Source: an uncultured Bacteroidota bacterium
GTDB lineage: Bacteria; Bacteroidota; Bacteroidia; AKYH767-A; JABDAW01
Length of the DNA stretch: 64,000 bases
Direction: 5' to 3'
NCBI GenBank assembly: GCA_903844645.1
Contig: CAIMUP010000141.1
Span: forward strand, 1 to 64,000
Positions 25,912-34,637 of the stretch are shown piece by piece; position 1 is the first letter of the stretch, and the number at the start of each line of letters is the position of its first letter. A program made the position numbers and the translations under genes. The notes under the pieces were generated by a model. It was not told the origin of the DNA and did not search any database. It saw only the letters and a program-made list of their open reading frames with translations.

Positions 25912-26541
25912 ATGAAACCATTATTCATAACCATCATTCTGTTAGGAATAACCTTTACATCGTATTCCATAACCAAGGCGGCAGTACCGGCAGCACCCAT
26001 TGTGGATGTCTCGAACCTGATATCTAAAGAAGAATCTGCGAAGCAACTAAGTATCTTGAAAGATTCGATGGCGAAACAAATTAATGCCATGACAGAATCC
26101 TTAAAAGCCTTAAAAAAGGATGGCGGAAACAAGAGGTATATCAGCCGAAAGGAGTGGTGTTTGATATTATCCCCTATCCTTATTTTATTTATGGCATGCT
26201 TTGTCATTATGAAGAGCCTGAAAGGGAAGATTCATCTGGCTGATGGCTTCAAAGAGAATGAGGCGGTAACGATAACGGATACCTCGGTAACACCGCCCAT
26301 TACAAAATCTATCCTGCCGACAAGCAGCAGCCGGATTCTTGCATTCATGTCCGGCACAGCGGCTATTATTGTGGCGATATGCAGTGTTTCGTACGTGTAT
26401 TATATGTTTATCTTGACGGGAACGGTGCCTGACTTATCCAAATTTTTTGACATTATTTTAAGTTTAGGTATCGGCGTGGTGCCTTATGGTTTTAATCGGT
26501 TGGCGAATGGTATCAAACAACCGCCGCCGCAACAGCAATAG
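25912..26541 (+). CDS. Multi-pass membrane protein, last gene of the cluster
   Basis: The 209-residue protein begins with a hydrophobic segment (MKPLFITIILLGITFTSYSI). A charged helical region (about 35-80) follows, then membrane segments WCLILSPILILFMACFVIM, FMSGTAAIIVAICSVSYVYY and FFDIILSLGIGVVPYGFN. The tail is NGIKQPPPQQQ. A holin-like or transport role would fit the neighbouring lysozyme without a signal peptide, but I recognise no family. A terminator follows. Confidence 0.7.
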   Translation: MKPLFITIILLGITFTSYSITKAAVPAAPIVDVSNLISKEESAKQLSILKDSMAKQINAMTESLKALKKDGGNKRYISRKEWCLILSPILILFMACFVIMKSLKGKIHLADGFKENEAVTITDTSVTPPITKSILPTSSSRILAFMSGTAAIIVAICSVSYVYYMFILTGTVPDLSKFFDIILSLGIGVVPYGFNRLANGIKQPPPQQQ

Positions 26542-26556
26542 TCATTAATCAGTATC

Positions 26557-26584
26557 AAAAGCCGGCTCATTGCTGGCTTTTTTT
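26557..26584 (+). terminator. Terminator of the hydrolase cluster
   Basis: AAAAGCCGGC pairs with GCTGGCTTTT (one G.T) around TCATT, followed by a T-run. Confidence 0.85.
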
Positions 26585-26714
26585 ATTTAATGCTATCGCT
26601 TATTTTATTATTTATACAAGGAGTGGACAAATAGGGTTGTTTATTAATTATATCTTATTCAGAAATCATCTTTCTTAAACAGAAGAAAGCGCTGCGAAGG
26701 TACTTCCGTTTTCG

Positions 26715-26722
26715 TAACTTTG
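26715..26722 (+). promoter_or_regulatory. TAACTTTG promoter of the REC-CRP gene
   Basis: It matches TAnnTTTG about 45 bp before the ATG at 26767. Confidence 0.6.
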
Positions 26723-26766
26723 CCGAATTGCATTTAATGCCATAACGAACCCTAATTTTTAGTACG

Positions 26767-27828
26767 ATGAACAAAACAATTCTATTGATAGAAGACAATT
26801 TGGAGATGCGGGAGAACACTGCCGAGATCCTGGAACTCGCGAAGTATAAGGTCCTCACTGCCGCCAATGGGAAGGAGGGCGTGAAGATTGCCCAGACCAA
26901 AAAACCGGATATTATTATCTGTGATATTATGATGCCCGTGCTGGATGGGTATGGCGTGTTGCATATTCTTAGTAACGATATGGCGACGGCGAGTATCCCC
27001 TTTATTTTCCTCACTGCCAAAGCCGAGCAAATGGATTACAGAAAGGGCATGGGGCTTGGCGCGGATGATTATCTGACGAAGCCTTTTGACGATACCGAAT
27101 TGCTCAATGCGATAGAGGTACGCCTCCGGAAGAGCGAGATATTGAAGGGCGAATATGCTAAGAACACCGAAGGATTAAACGAATTCTTTCTGGAGGCTTC
27201 GGGACTGATGGAGCTGAATAACTTATCCGAATCGCGACAAAGCAAACGCTATAAAAAGAAAGACGAACTGTACCACGAGGACGGCTTGCCGAAGTTCGTT
27301 TATTTCATTAACAAAGGCAAAATAAAGACTTTCAAATCGAATGCCGAGGGTAAGGAATTCACCATTGGGCTGTACAAGGAAGGCGAATTCCTGGGCTATA
27401 CCTCGATGTTGGAGGGAGGAAATTATACAGAGAGTGCCGAGGCGATGGAAGACTCTGACCTGGTTTTGATTCCTAAACAAGATTTTTTTACCCTCCTGTT
27501 TAACAACCGCGATGTGGCTCATAAATTCATCAAACTCCTTTCCAATAACCTGATAGATAAAGAAGATCGCTTGCTAAAGCTTGCCTATGATTCGGTTCGG
27601 AAACGCGTTGCCGAATCGTTGATTATGCTGCATGAAAAATACAAAACCGAGGACGAGACGAACCCCCACGTCATCGTATCGAGGGACGACCTGGCGAACC
27701 TTGTCGGAACGGCAACCGAATCGGTGATACGGACATTGTCGGACTTCAAAGACGAAAACATCATCCAGATAAAGGGCAGCAACATCACGATTTTGAACTA
27801 CGAAAAACTCGTCAAGATGCGGAATTAA
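26767..27828 (+). CDS. Receiver-cyclic nucleotide-binding-HTH regulator (REC-CRP fusion)
   Basis: The 353-residue protein has a receiver domain (1-120; IEDN, IIICDIMMP and FLTAKAE with YLTKPF). A cNMP-binding beta-barrel follows (about 150-265; FVYFINKGKIKTFK and GEFLGYTSMLEGG). A Crp-type winged helix ends the protein (about 275-345; SRDDLANLVGTATESVIRTL). Phosphorelay and an effector-sensing domain are thus joined in one transcription factor. No kinase is adjacent. A hairpin of a recurring family (27885) follows the gene. Confidence 0.92.
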   Translation: MNKTILLIEDNLEMRENTAEILELAKYKVLTAANGKEGVKIAQTKKPDIIICDIMMPVLDGYGVLHILSNDMATASIPFIFLTAKAEQMDYRKGMGLGADDYLTKPFDDTELLNAIEVRLRKSEILKGEYAKNTEGLNEFFLEASGLMELNNLSESRQSKRYKKKDELYHEDGLPKFVYFINKGKIKTFKSNAEGKEFTIGLYKEGEFLGYTSMLEGGNYTESAEAMEDSDLVLIPKQDFFTLLFNNRDVAHKFIKLLSNNLIDKEDRLLKLAYDSVRKRVAESLIMLHEKYKTEDETNPHVIVSRDDLANLVGTATESVIRTLSDFKDENIIQIKGSNITILNYEKLVKMRN

Positions 27829-27839
27829 ATCCCTTTCCC

Positions 27840-27884
27840 ATTCATCATTTCCATCACCCGATTCATCATTTCCACTACCCTATT
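27840..27884. repeat. Array e: two 21-bp units plus a fragment
   Basis: ATTCATCATTTCCATCACCC and ATTCATCATTTCCACTACCC repeat at 21 bp. The third copy (ATTCATCG) runs into the hairpin at 27885. Confidence 0.8.
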
Positions 27885-27930
27885 CATCGTTTTATTGTTG
27901 CTCCCAAACGGTCGCAATCATAAAACGATG
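27885..27930 (+). repeat. Recurring 3'-end hairpin, copy H1
   Basis: An 11-bp outer stem (CATCGTTTTAT/ATAAAACGATG), a TG/TC internal loop, TTGC/GCAA, a TC/TC internal loop, CC/GG and an AAAC loop. It lies 57 bp after the REC-CRP stop, in the sense direction of that gene. Copies H2-H4 share the architecture with different paired bases. Confidence 0.75.
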
Positions 27931-28032
27931 AATCCGATGAAGCCATTAACCGAAGTGAAACACCATATTCAGGTTCACAATCATCTTTTTAAGGAAATGG
28001 CTATCCTTTTTATGAATGTGAAGACCCTTTAA

Positions 28033-28228
28033 TTCCAGCCGACGCTTCACTTTGGCAAAGTGCCTATACATTTTGCCAAAGTGTCTATACATTTCGGAAA
28101 AGTGTCTATACATTTCGGCAAAGTGTCTATACATTTTGGCAAAAGGTCTATACATTTCGGCTAAATGTATAGACCTTTTGCCAAAATGTATAGACATCTC
28201 GATAAAATGTATAGACATCTCGTTATCC
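28033..28228. repeat. Array f1: eight 21-bp units with an internal inversion
   Basis: Five units with AAAGTGTCTATACATTTCGG are followed by three in reverse orientation (AATGTATAGACATCTCG) with no break in the 21-bp register. At the turn, perfect 20-bp arms (28138-28157 and 28163-28182) flank CGGCT. The left border, from 28033, is a 30-bp block that recurs at 28242. Confidence 0.92.
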
Positions 28229-28241
28229 GACAATATCCTTT

Positions 28242-28475
28242 TTCCAGCCGACGCTTCACTTTGGCAAAGTGAGTACTCAAAACACGAAAGTGAGTACTCA
28301 AATTCGGAAAGTGAGTACTCAAAAACCGAAAGTGAGTACTCAAAACGCGAAAGTGAGTACTCAAAATCGGAAAGTGAGTACTCAAAAACGGAAAGTGAGT
28401 ACTCAAAAAGCAAAAGTGAGTACTCAAAACGCAAAAGTGAGTACTCACTTTGCCAAAGTGAAGCGTCGGATGGAA
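28242..28475. repeat. Array f2: nine 21-bp units inside terminal inverted repeats
   Basis: Units carry AAAGTGAGTACTCAAAA, with the perfect 10-bp palindrome TGAGTACTCA, at exact 21-bp spacing from 28266 to 28454. The left border (CAGCCGACGCTTCACTTTGG) returns inverted at the right end as CCAAAGTGAAGCGTCGG, giving terminal inverted repeats of about 30 bp. The rest of 27931-28655 is non-coding. Confidence 0.95.
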
Positions 28476-28591
28476 AAGAAGGTTCGGCAGATGGTTTTTA
28501 TGCCTTATCAAATTAGAAAAATGGTTGTTCTATTTTGAAATGAGGCTCTCCATTTTGGAGGTATTGGTAATGGTATTGGAATTTTATTTTT

Positions 28592-28634
28592 CCTTTTATG
28601 ATAGCATCCGCTTTGGCGGTGCTACAATAAAAGG
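28592..28634 (-). repeat. Recurring 3'-end hairpin, copy H2
   Basis: On the minus strand: CCTTTTAT, TG, TAGC, A, CCGC, loop CAAA, GCGG, AT, GCTA, TC, ATAAAAGG. It lies 22 bp after the cca stop, in the sense direction of cca, and is nearly identical to H4. Confidence 0.75.
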
Positions 28635-28655
28635 AAGATGGAAATGATGCTTATC

Positions 28656-30068
28656 CTACACCGCTTTCAGCCCGATCTTCTCCCCCTCCACGATCATCAA
28701 AGCGAAGGCTTCGGTATAATTATTCTGGATTTCGCCTTCCAATATCGCTTCGCGGATAGCATTCTTGATGATGCCGATTTCCTTGCCCGGCTTCAGGTTG
28801 AAGGCTTTCATAATATCCTCTCCGGTAATCGGCGGCTGCCAATTCCGAAGTTGATCTTTCTCCTCGACTTCCTTCAACTTCTCCTTGACTAATTCAAAGT
28901 TGGCAATGTATTTCCGTACCTTGATTTGGTTCTTGGAAGTAATGTCGGCATGGCATAGCATCATCAGATCGTCAATGTCGTCGCCAGCCTCCATGAGCAG
29001 CCTCCGGACAGCCGAATCGGTAACAATGCTTTGCGCAAGAACGATGGGGCGAAGGTGCAGCAGGACGAGCTTCTCGACATATTTCATCTTCTCATTCAAT
29101 GGCAATTTAAGGTTCTTGAAAATGTGTTTCACCATCCGAGAACCACGGTCTTCATGACCATGAAAAGTCCACCCGATTTCGGTATCGAACCGCTTGGTAG
29201 CAGGCTTCGCAATGTCGTGAAGGATAGCTGCCCACCGCAACCAAAGGTCGGTCGTCATGGCAGAAATATTATCGAGTACCTGAAGGGTATGGTAAAAATT
29301 ATCTTTGTGTGCCATGCCATTGCGCACCTCAACGCCTTGAAGGTTAGCCATCTCCGGAAAGATGATCTGCAACAAGCCCGTATCGAACAGGTATTTGAAG
29401 CCGATGCTAGGCTTCGGGGAGAGAATGATCTTGTTCAGCTCCTCCGAAATACGCTCCATCGAAACAATGGAAATACGTTCCTTATGATGATGAATAGCTT
29501 CCAAAGATTGGGGTTCGATTACGAAATTAAGCTGCGCCGCAAAGCGAATGGCACGCATCATCCGCAAGGGATCGTCAGAGTATGTAATGCCCGGCTCCAG
29601 CGGCGTTCGGATAATCTTACGCTCTATGTCTTTTACGCCATCGAAGGGGTCAATCAGGGTACCGTAATTGCTTTTATTGAGGCTGATGGCAAGGGCGTTG
29701 ATAGTGAAATCGCGACGCTTCTGATCGTCTTCGATGGTACCATTCTCGACAATCGGTTTCCGCGAATCGGAACGGTAACTTTCCTTACGGGCACCTACGA
29801 ATTCTATCTCGAGATCTTCGTACCGCATCATGGCTGTACCGAAGTTTTTAAAGACATTCACATGTACATGATCGCCTATGGATTTTGCGACATTCTTCGC
29901 CAATTCTATCCCACTTCCTACGACCACAATGTCAATGTCTTTGCTCGGACGTTGAAGAATCAGATCCCGCACGTATCCCCCGATTACGAATGCTTGAGCA
30001 TCCATCGTATCTGCTACATCAGAAATAATATCGAAGATGGAATTACTTAAATTGTCTTTCCCTTTCAT
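28656..30068 (-). CDS. cca: CCA-adding enzyme / tRNA nucleotidyltransferase with HD domain
   Basis: The 470-residue protein has the class II nucleotidyltransferase head (FVIGGYVRDLIL and KDIDIVVVGSG) and the RRDFTINALAI motif. An HD domain (about 245-370; WAAILHDIAKPATKR) follows. It adds or repairs the CCA 3' end of tRNAs; a poly(A) polymerase role cannot be excluded from sequence alone. It starts directly at the stop of tsaC and is the last gene of a glyS-tsaC-cca run devoted to tRNA. Confidence 0.93.
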   Translation of the reverse strand: MKGKDNLSNSIFDIISDVADTMDAQAFVIGGYVRDLILQRPSKDIDIVVVGSGIELAKNVAKSIGDHVHVNVFKNFGTAMMRYEDLEIEFVGARKESYRSDSRKPIVENGTIEDDQKRRDFTINALAISLNKSNYGTLIDPFDGVKDIERKIIRTPLEPGITYSDDPLRMMRAIRFAAQLNFVIEPQSLEAIHHHKERISIVSMERISEELNKIILSPKPSIGFKYLFDTGLLQIIFPEMANLQGVEVRNGMAHKDNFYHTLQVLDNISAMTTDLWLRWAAILHDIAKPATKRFDTEIGWTFHGHEDRGSRMVKHIFKNLKLPLNEKMKYVEKLVLLHLRPIVLAQSIVTDSAVRRLLMEAGDDIDDLMMLCHADITSKNQIKVRKYIANFELVKEKLKEVEEKDQLRNWQPPITGEDIMKAFNLKPGKEIGIIKNAIREAILEGEIQNNYTEAFALMIVEGEKIGLKAV

Positions 30069-30674
30069 CTAAATCCTAATGAACTTAAAGACACCATTCA
30101 CCTCGACTTTGATAATTGTGGAAGGGGTACTATTAGTTGCTTCATCTTGCCGATGAGTTGCTACATAATCCACGCCAGATTGTATCGCGTCCTCAATTTT
30201 ATGAAAAGAAGAAGGCGCAGGTTGCCCACTGATATTGGCGGAAGTAGAGACAATTGGCTTTTTAAACTGACGGATTAACTGAACACAAAAGTCATCTTTA
30301 ATAATCCTGATGCCGATAGTTCCGTCCACATTAATCAAGTTCTTCGGAAGGTTAACCGCATCGGGATAAATGATAGTCAGGGGCTTCTCGATGTATTCGA
30401 TAAAGTCGAGTGCCGCCTTCGGAACTTCCTTTACATATTGCTCCAGCATCCATTCGTTAGCCACTAATACAATCATGCTTTTCTCTTCATTCCTTTTCTT
30501 CAGGGCAAAGATCTTTGCTACTGCCACCTCGTTTGTAGCATCACACCCAATGCCCCAAATGGTATCGGTAGGATATAAAATGATGCCCCCATCGCGAAGA
30601 ACTTTGATACATTTATTAATATCCTCCCTGAAATCTACTTTATTATTAAAGGAAGGCTGGAATTGTTTTTTCAA
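30069..30674 (-). CDS. tsaC: L-threonylcarbamoyladenylate synthase (Sua5/YrdC/TsaC)
   Basis: The 201-residue protein has GIILYPTDTIWGIGCDA, KKRNEEKSMIVLV and PIVSTSANISGQPAP, the substrate-binding motifs of the YrdC domain. It makes the threonylcarbamoyl-AMP used for the t6A37 tRNA modification. It has only the short form without the Sua5 C-terminal domain. The gene abuts cca and follows glyS by 24 bp. Confidence 0.93.
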   Translation of the reverse strand: MKKQFQPSFNNKVDFREDINKCIKVLRDGGIILYPTDTIWGIGCDATNEVAVAKIFALKKRNEEKSMIVLVANEWMLEQYVKEVPKAALDFIEYIEKPLTIIYPDAVNLPKNLINVDGTIGIRIIKDDFCVQLIRQFKKPIVSTSANISGQPAPSSFHKIEDAIQSGVDYVATHRQDEATNSTPSTIIKVEVNGVFKFIRI

Positions 30675-30698
30675 AGGATTAATTTATTGCGAACCGAT

Positions 30699-32252
30699 TC
30701 ATTCTTGCTTCTTCAGCTTCACCTTTTCGGTAATAATTCCGGAAATTTTATCCGCAGAAATCCTGTCTTGCAGCATCGTGTCGCGATAACGAATCGTAAC
30801 CGTATTATCTTCCAAAGTCTGATGATCAACCGTGATACAGAACGGCGTGCCGATAGCATCCTGACGACGATAACGCTTACCGATACTGTCCTTTTCATCG
30901 TACTGGCAATTGAAATCCCAAGTCAAAACATCCATAATCTCACGAGCTTTCTCGGGTAAGCCTTCCTTCTTTACCAAAGGCATCACCGTAGCTTTGATAG
31001 GAGCAAGAAAATCGGGTAATCGAAGCACAACTCTATCAGAGCCATCCTCCAACTTCTCTTCATGGTAAGCATTTGAAAGGATAGCCAGAAACATTCTATC
31101 CAAACCAATAGAAGTCTCCACAACATAAGGCGTATAGTTCTCATTTAGTTCAGGGTCGAAGTACTGAAGCTTCTTGCCAGAGAATTCTTCATGCTTCTTT
31201 AAGTCAAAATCGGTACGCGAATGGATGCCTTCCAACTCCTTGAATCCAAAAGGAAACTCGTATTCTATATCGCAGGCAGCATTAGCATAATGAGCCAGTT
31301 TCAAGTGATCATGGAAACGATGCTTGCTATCCGCAAAACCCAAGGTACGATGCCATTTCATACGCTCCTCTTTCCAATAGTTATACCATTGCATCTCTTC
31401 TCCCGGGCGAACGAAATATTGCATCTCCATCTGCTCAAATTCTCTCATACGAAAGATGAATTGCCGTGCCACTATCTCATTACGAAAAGCCTTGCCGGTC
31501 TGTGCGATACCGAATGGTATTTTCATACGACCAGACTTCTGAACATTAAGAAAATTAACGAAGATACCCTGTGCCGTTTCAGGTCTTAAATAAATCAAAT
31601 CGGAGTCATCAGACACCGAACCCATGCGGGTAGAAAACATAAGATTAAATTGCCGAACATCCGTCCAGTTGCGGGAACCCGATACCGGACATACAATCTC
31701 TAAATCAACAATTATCTGCTTCACTTCCGCCAAATCATTCGCTTCTAAAGCCGCTTTGAAACGAGCTTCTATCGCATCTATCTTCGTTTGATATTCCATC
31801 ACACGAGGGTTCGTATTTCGATACTGCTGTTCATCAAAAGATTCCCCGAAACGCCCCTTTGCCTTATCCACTTCCTTTTGAATCTTCGCATCAATCTTCG
31901 CCATCGCATCCTCTATCAAAACATCGGCACGATACCGCTTCTTGGAGTCCTTATTATCAATCAAAGGATCGCTGAAAGCATCCACATGCCCGGAGGCTTT
32001 CCAGACAGTCGGATGCATGAAAATTGCCGAGTCAATGCCGACGATATTTTCATGCCGCTGCACCATGGATTTCCACCAATAATCGCGGATATTTTTCTTT
32101 AATTCCGCGCCATATTGCCCGTAATCATAGACGGCAGACAAGCCATCATAAATCTCGCTCGAAGGAAAAATGTAACCATATTCCTTGCAATGCGAAATGA
32201 TATTCTTAAATAATTCATCTCCCTTCGGAGTCGTATCTGTGGTATTTATCAT
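30699..32252 (-). CDS. glyS: Glycyl-tRNA synthetase (homodimeric alpha2 type)
   Basis: The 517-residue class II synthetase contains motif 2 (FRNEIVARQFIFRMREFEQ) and motif 3 region (ETSIGLDRMFLAIL), with DHQTLEDNTVTIRYRD in the anticodon-binding domain. It charges tRNA-Gly. Its promoter TAGTTTTG ends 4 bp before the ATG, so the transcript is probably leaderless. It heads the glyS-tsaC-cca run. Confidence 0.96.
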   Translation of the reverse strand: MINTTDTTPKGDELFKNIISHCKEYGYIFPSSEIYDGLSAVYDYGQYGAELKKNIRDYWWKSMVQRHENIVGIDSAIFMHPTVWKASGHVDAFSDPLIDNKDSKKRYRADVLIEDAMAKIDAKIQKEVDKAKGRFGESFDEQQYRNTNPRVMEYQTKIDAIEARFKAALEANDLAEVKQIIVDLEIVCPVSGSRNWTDVRQFNLMFSTRMGSVSDDSDLIYLRPETAQGIFVNFLNVQKSGRMKIPFGIAQTGKAFRNEIVARQFIFRMREFEQMEMQYFVRPGEEMQWYNYWKEERMKWHRTLGFADSKHRFHDHLKLAHYANAACDIEYEFPFGFKELEGIHSRTDFDLKKHEEFSGKKLQYFDPELNENYTPYVVETSIGLDRMFLAILSNAYHEEKLEDGSDRVVLRLPDFLAPIKATVMPLVKKEGLPEKAREIMDVLTWDFNCQYDEKDSIGKRYRRQDAIGTPFCITVDHQTLEDNTVTIRYRDTMLQDRISADKISGIITEKVKLKKQE

Positions 32253-32256
32253 GGCG

Positions 32257-32264
32257 CAAAACTA
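32257..32264 (-). promoter_or_regulatory. glyS promoter TAGTTTTG, predicted leaderless
   Basis: Minus-strand TAGTTTTGCGCC is followed directly by the ATG. The usual ~7-nt distance to the transcript start puts that start within about 2 nt of the codon. Confidence 0.6.
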
Positions 32265-32382
32265 CGAAAAAGGGGGAATAAAAGGAGCGGAAATAATGGT
32301 ATTATGAAGGGTATTAAATTATTGTGGAACGACATCAAAAATTCCATTATTCAAAGCAAAAAAATGCTGATTAAGGAGTTAA

Positions 32383-32529
32383 ATTTCCTGTGCCAAAACC
32401 CATTTTCCTTCGATAGATAATGAGTTTTGGCACAGGAAATCTCGGTTATGGCACAGGAAATATCAGTTTTGGCACAGGAAATTTGAGGTTTGGCACAGGA
32501 AATATCGGTTTTGGCACAGGAAATTTCAA
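32383..32529. repeat. Array g: five 21-bp units plus one inverted unit
   Basis: The core is TTTTGGCACAGGAAAT; five units run from 32425 to 32529. An inverted copy at 32383-32399 (ATTTCCTGTGCCAAAAC) forms perfect 17-bp arms with the first unit. It lies between the divergent glyS and thioredoxin-like genes; the rest of that gap holds only the latter's promoter. Confidence 0.93.
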
Positions 32530-32665
32530 GTCGGGTTCATCTTAATTCAATCATAATCACTGCTATTTGAATAGTAGTTCCATTTCCTCCACCCAAAACC
32601 TAACAATCCTGTCCCTCCGCCGAAGAATTTCCAAGTCGGATTTGGACTACGAAAAAGATTTTTTA

Positions 32666-32673
32666 TAATTTTG
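32666..32673 (+). promoter_or_regulatory. TAATTTTG promoter of the thioredoxin-like gene
   Basis: It matches TAnnTTTG 28 bp before the ATG at 32701, and shows that the track start at 32671 is too early. Confidence 0.65.
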
Positions 32674-32700
32674 CCCCCTGAATTCAGAATCCTTTTTTTA

Positions 32701-34140
32701 ATGAATCAAAGAATGAAAAATCGTACGCTACAAATTACTTTTAGCATCCTGTTCCTGGCTTTTAATACCTGCTCCGGGCAACAAAATAACAGCCCTTTTG
32801 AACCTTTCACCAACAGTGCCGAAATAGAAGTTATCATCAAAGACGCAACAGTTGGCAAAGCCTATCTTTATGCCGTCATCGGCAATCAGAATTTAATCAA
32901 AGATTCGACCCTTGTGGATAGCTCGGGCAAGGTTGTTTTTAAAAGTGCAAAGAGGTACCCGGCTGGGCTTTATTATGCCGTGTATAGCGACAATTCTATT
33001 GCGGGATTCTTGTTGGATAACAACCAAAAGTTCTATCTTCATGCCGAAAAAGCGGATGTTATTAATACCATGAAAACAAATTCTAAGGAGAACGAAATTT
33101 ATTACAGCAATCAGGTGTATGAAAACACGATTGGGCAACGCCAAGCCCAGATAACTGGCGGGCTTGCGTACTATCAACCGAATACTAAGGAGTATGCCGA
33201 TTTGAAAGCGGAACAAATAAAATTGATTGATGAAAAACTGCAAACAGTGAAGGGTTATCAGGAGAAATATAGTGGTTCTTTCTTCGCGAAGTTTAAACTT
33301 ATGGGGCAGAATCCTCGCCTCACCGAACCAAGAAAACCGAATGGCGACTTAGATACTGCTGCCCAGATTCTTCAGTATCGAAATGACTTCTGGAATGCCT
33401 ATGATTTCACCGATGAACGCTTGCTTCATACGCCGGTGTTCTATAATAAACTGAATACCTATCTTACCACGCTCTTCCCACAACGCGTGGATTCCGTGAT
33501 GATTGGGGTTAAATTCTTTATGGATAAAGTTGATAAAGGGAATAGGGAGATATTCAAGTTTACGGTTAATTATTTGCTGCTTACCTACAAAGAATCGAGC
33601 GTGATGGGTAGCGATAAAATCTTTTGTTATGTGATAGATAACTACTATACTTTGAAGAAGGCGTATTGGATAGATTCTGTCGAGGTTATTAGAGCCAAGC
33701 AGCTCTCGGATCTTATCAAACCGAGCCTTTTGGGTGCTATTGGGCAAGATATTAATTGCAAAAACGAACAAGGTGTTTATGTAAATTTATACAGCATTAA
33801 GAAACCGATTCGCGTGGTCTATTTATGGAATCCGGATTGTGAACATTGTCAGAAGGAAACACCTAAACTAAAGGCTTTGTATGATATTTGGAAGTCAAAA
33901 GGCTTGGAAGTTTATGCCCTTAATGTAGAAAAGGAAGTGGATAAATGGCATCAATATGTTAAGGAGCATAATCTGGATTGGATTAATGTGATGGACCCGA
34001 ATTATGAGAGTAAATATTACAAAAAGTACCATATTTTTAACACGCCTGGCTTGTATGTTTTGGATGCGAATAACAAAATTGTGTCGAAGCAATTGATGCC
34101 GGACCAGTTAGAATCTGTTTTTGAATCAATGATTAAATAA
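32701..34140 (+). CDS. Exported thioredoxin-like protein (DUF4369/TlpA-like)
   Basis: The start at 32701 (or 32713, MKNRTLQ) is chosen because the promoter covers the track start. A signal peptide ends near FNTCSGQQ; the cysteine may be lipidated although the lipobox is unusual. An N-terminal DUF4369-like beta domain and a helical middle region precede a thioredoxin fold near residue 350. The redox motif is WNPDCEHCQKE. Such proteins act in periplasmic disulfide or cytochrome maturation chemistry. The stop codon abuts the next gene. Confidence 0.85.
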   Translation: MNQRMKNRTLQITFSILFLAFNTCSGQQNNSPFEPFTNSAEIEVIIKDATVGKAYLYAVIGNQNLIKDSTLVDSSGKVVFKSAKRYPAGLYYAVYSDNSIAGFLLDNNQKFYLHAEKADVINTMKTNSKENEIYYSNQVYENTIGQRQAQITGGLAYYQPNTKEYADLKAEQIKLIDEKLQTVKGYQEKYSGSFFAKFKLMGQNPRLTEPRKPNGDLDTAAQILQYRNDFWNAYDFTDERLLHTPVFYNKLNTYLTTLFPQRVDSVMIGVKFFMDKVDKGNREIFKFTVNYLLLTYKESSVMGSDKIFCYVIDNYYTLKKAYWIDSVEVIRAKQLSDLIKPSLLGAIGQDINCKNEQGVYVNLYSIKKPIRVVYLWNPDCEHCQKETPKLKALYDIWKSKGLEVYALNVEKEVDKWHQYVKEHNLDWINVMDPNYESKYYKKYHIFNTPGLYVLDANNKIVSKQLMPDQLESVFESMIK

Positions 34141-34497
34141 ATGAATATAGAAGACCTACAATCATACTGCCACGCTAAGCCTGGCGTAGAAGAGTGTTTC
34201 CCTTTTGGCGATGATACTATGGTTTTTAAGGTGATGGATAAAGTATTTTTATTAGCAGGATTGGATTCTGTGCCGCTTGCATTCAATGTGAAATGCGACC
34301 CTGATATGGCGGAAGATCTTCGTGAGAAATTCGACTGCGTTACACCAGGTTTTCACATGAATAAACGGCATTGGAATACGATTGTTGTGGATGATAGCGT
34401 GTCTGATAAACTGTTGCAGGAATGGATAGATAATTCTTATAATCTTATCGTAAATTCCCTGTCGAAGACTCTGAAAAAGGAGTTACTTAGCCTGTAA
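34141..34497 (+). CDS. MmcQ/YjbR family protein
   Basis: The 118-residue protein has CHAKPGVEECFPFGDDTMVF, LAFNVKCDPD and GFHMNKRHWNTI, the signature order of the MmcQ/YjbR family. The fold is like CyaY or DNA-binding double-wing proteins; the role is unclear. It starts at the base following the preceding stop codon and probably shares its transcript. Confidence 0.92.
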   Translation: MNIEDLQSYCHAKPGVEECFPFGDDTMVFKVMDKVFLLAGLDSVPLAFNVKCDPDMAEDLREKFDCVTPGFHMNKRHWNTIVVDDSVSDKLLQEWIDNSYNLIVNSLSKTLKKELLSL

Positions 34498-34637
34498 TTA
34501 AATTCTTTTTATCTTAATAAAAGTCAGAATCTACGGGACTTTGGCGATTATGTATCGTATTCGAGAAGGGGCGTATTATATTTTATTAAAATAATATTTT
34601 TCCCCACTGAAGCTATATATTTTATCCCCAATAAAAT

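Noticed and set aside
28033-28475. CRISPR array
   Set aside because: Units are 21 bp end to end, with no repeat/spacer alternation and no cas genes. The same holds for all other arrays.
28592-28634. Standard intrinsic terminators at H1-H4
   Set aside because: The arms are T-rich 5' and A-rich 3' with no T-run after the stem, so they are described as a separate hairpin family.
29031-30050. 339-residue plus-strand ORF
   Set aside because: It is antisense to cca and shows no recognisable motif.
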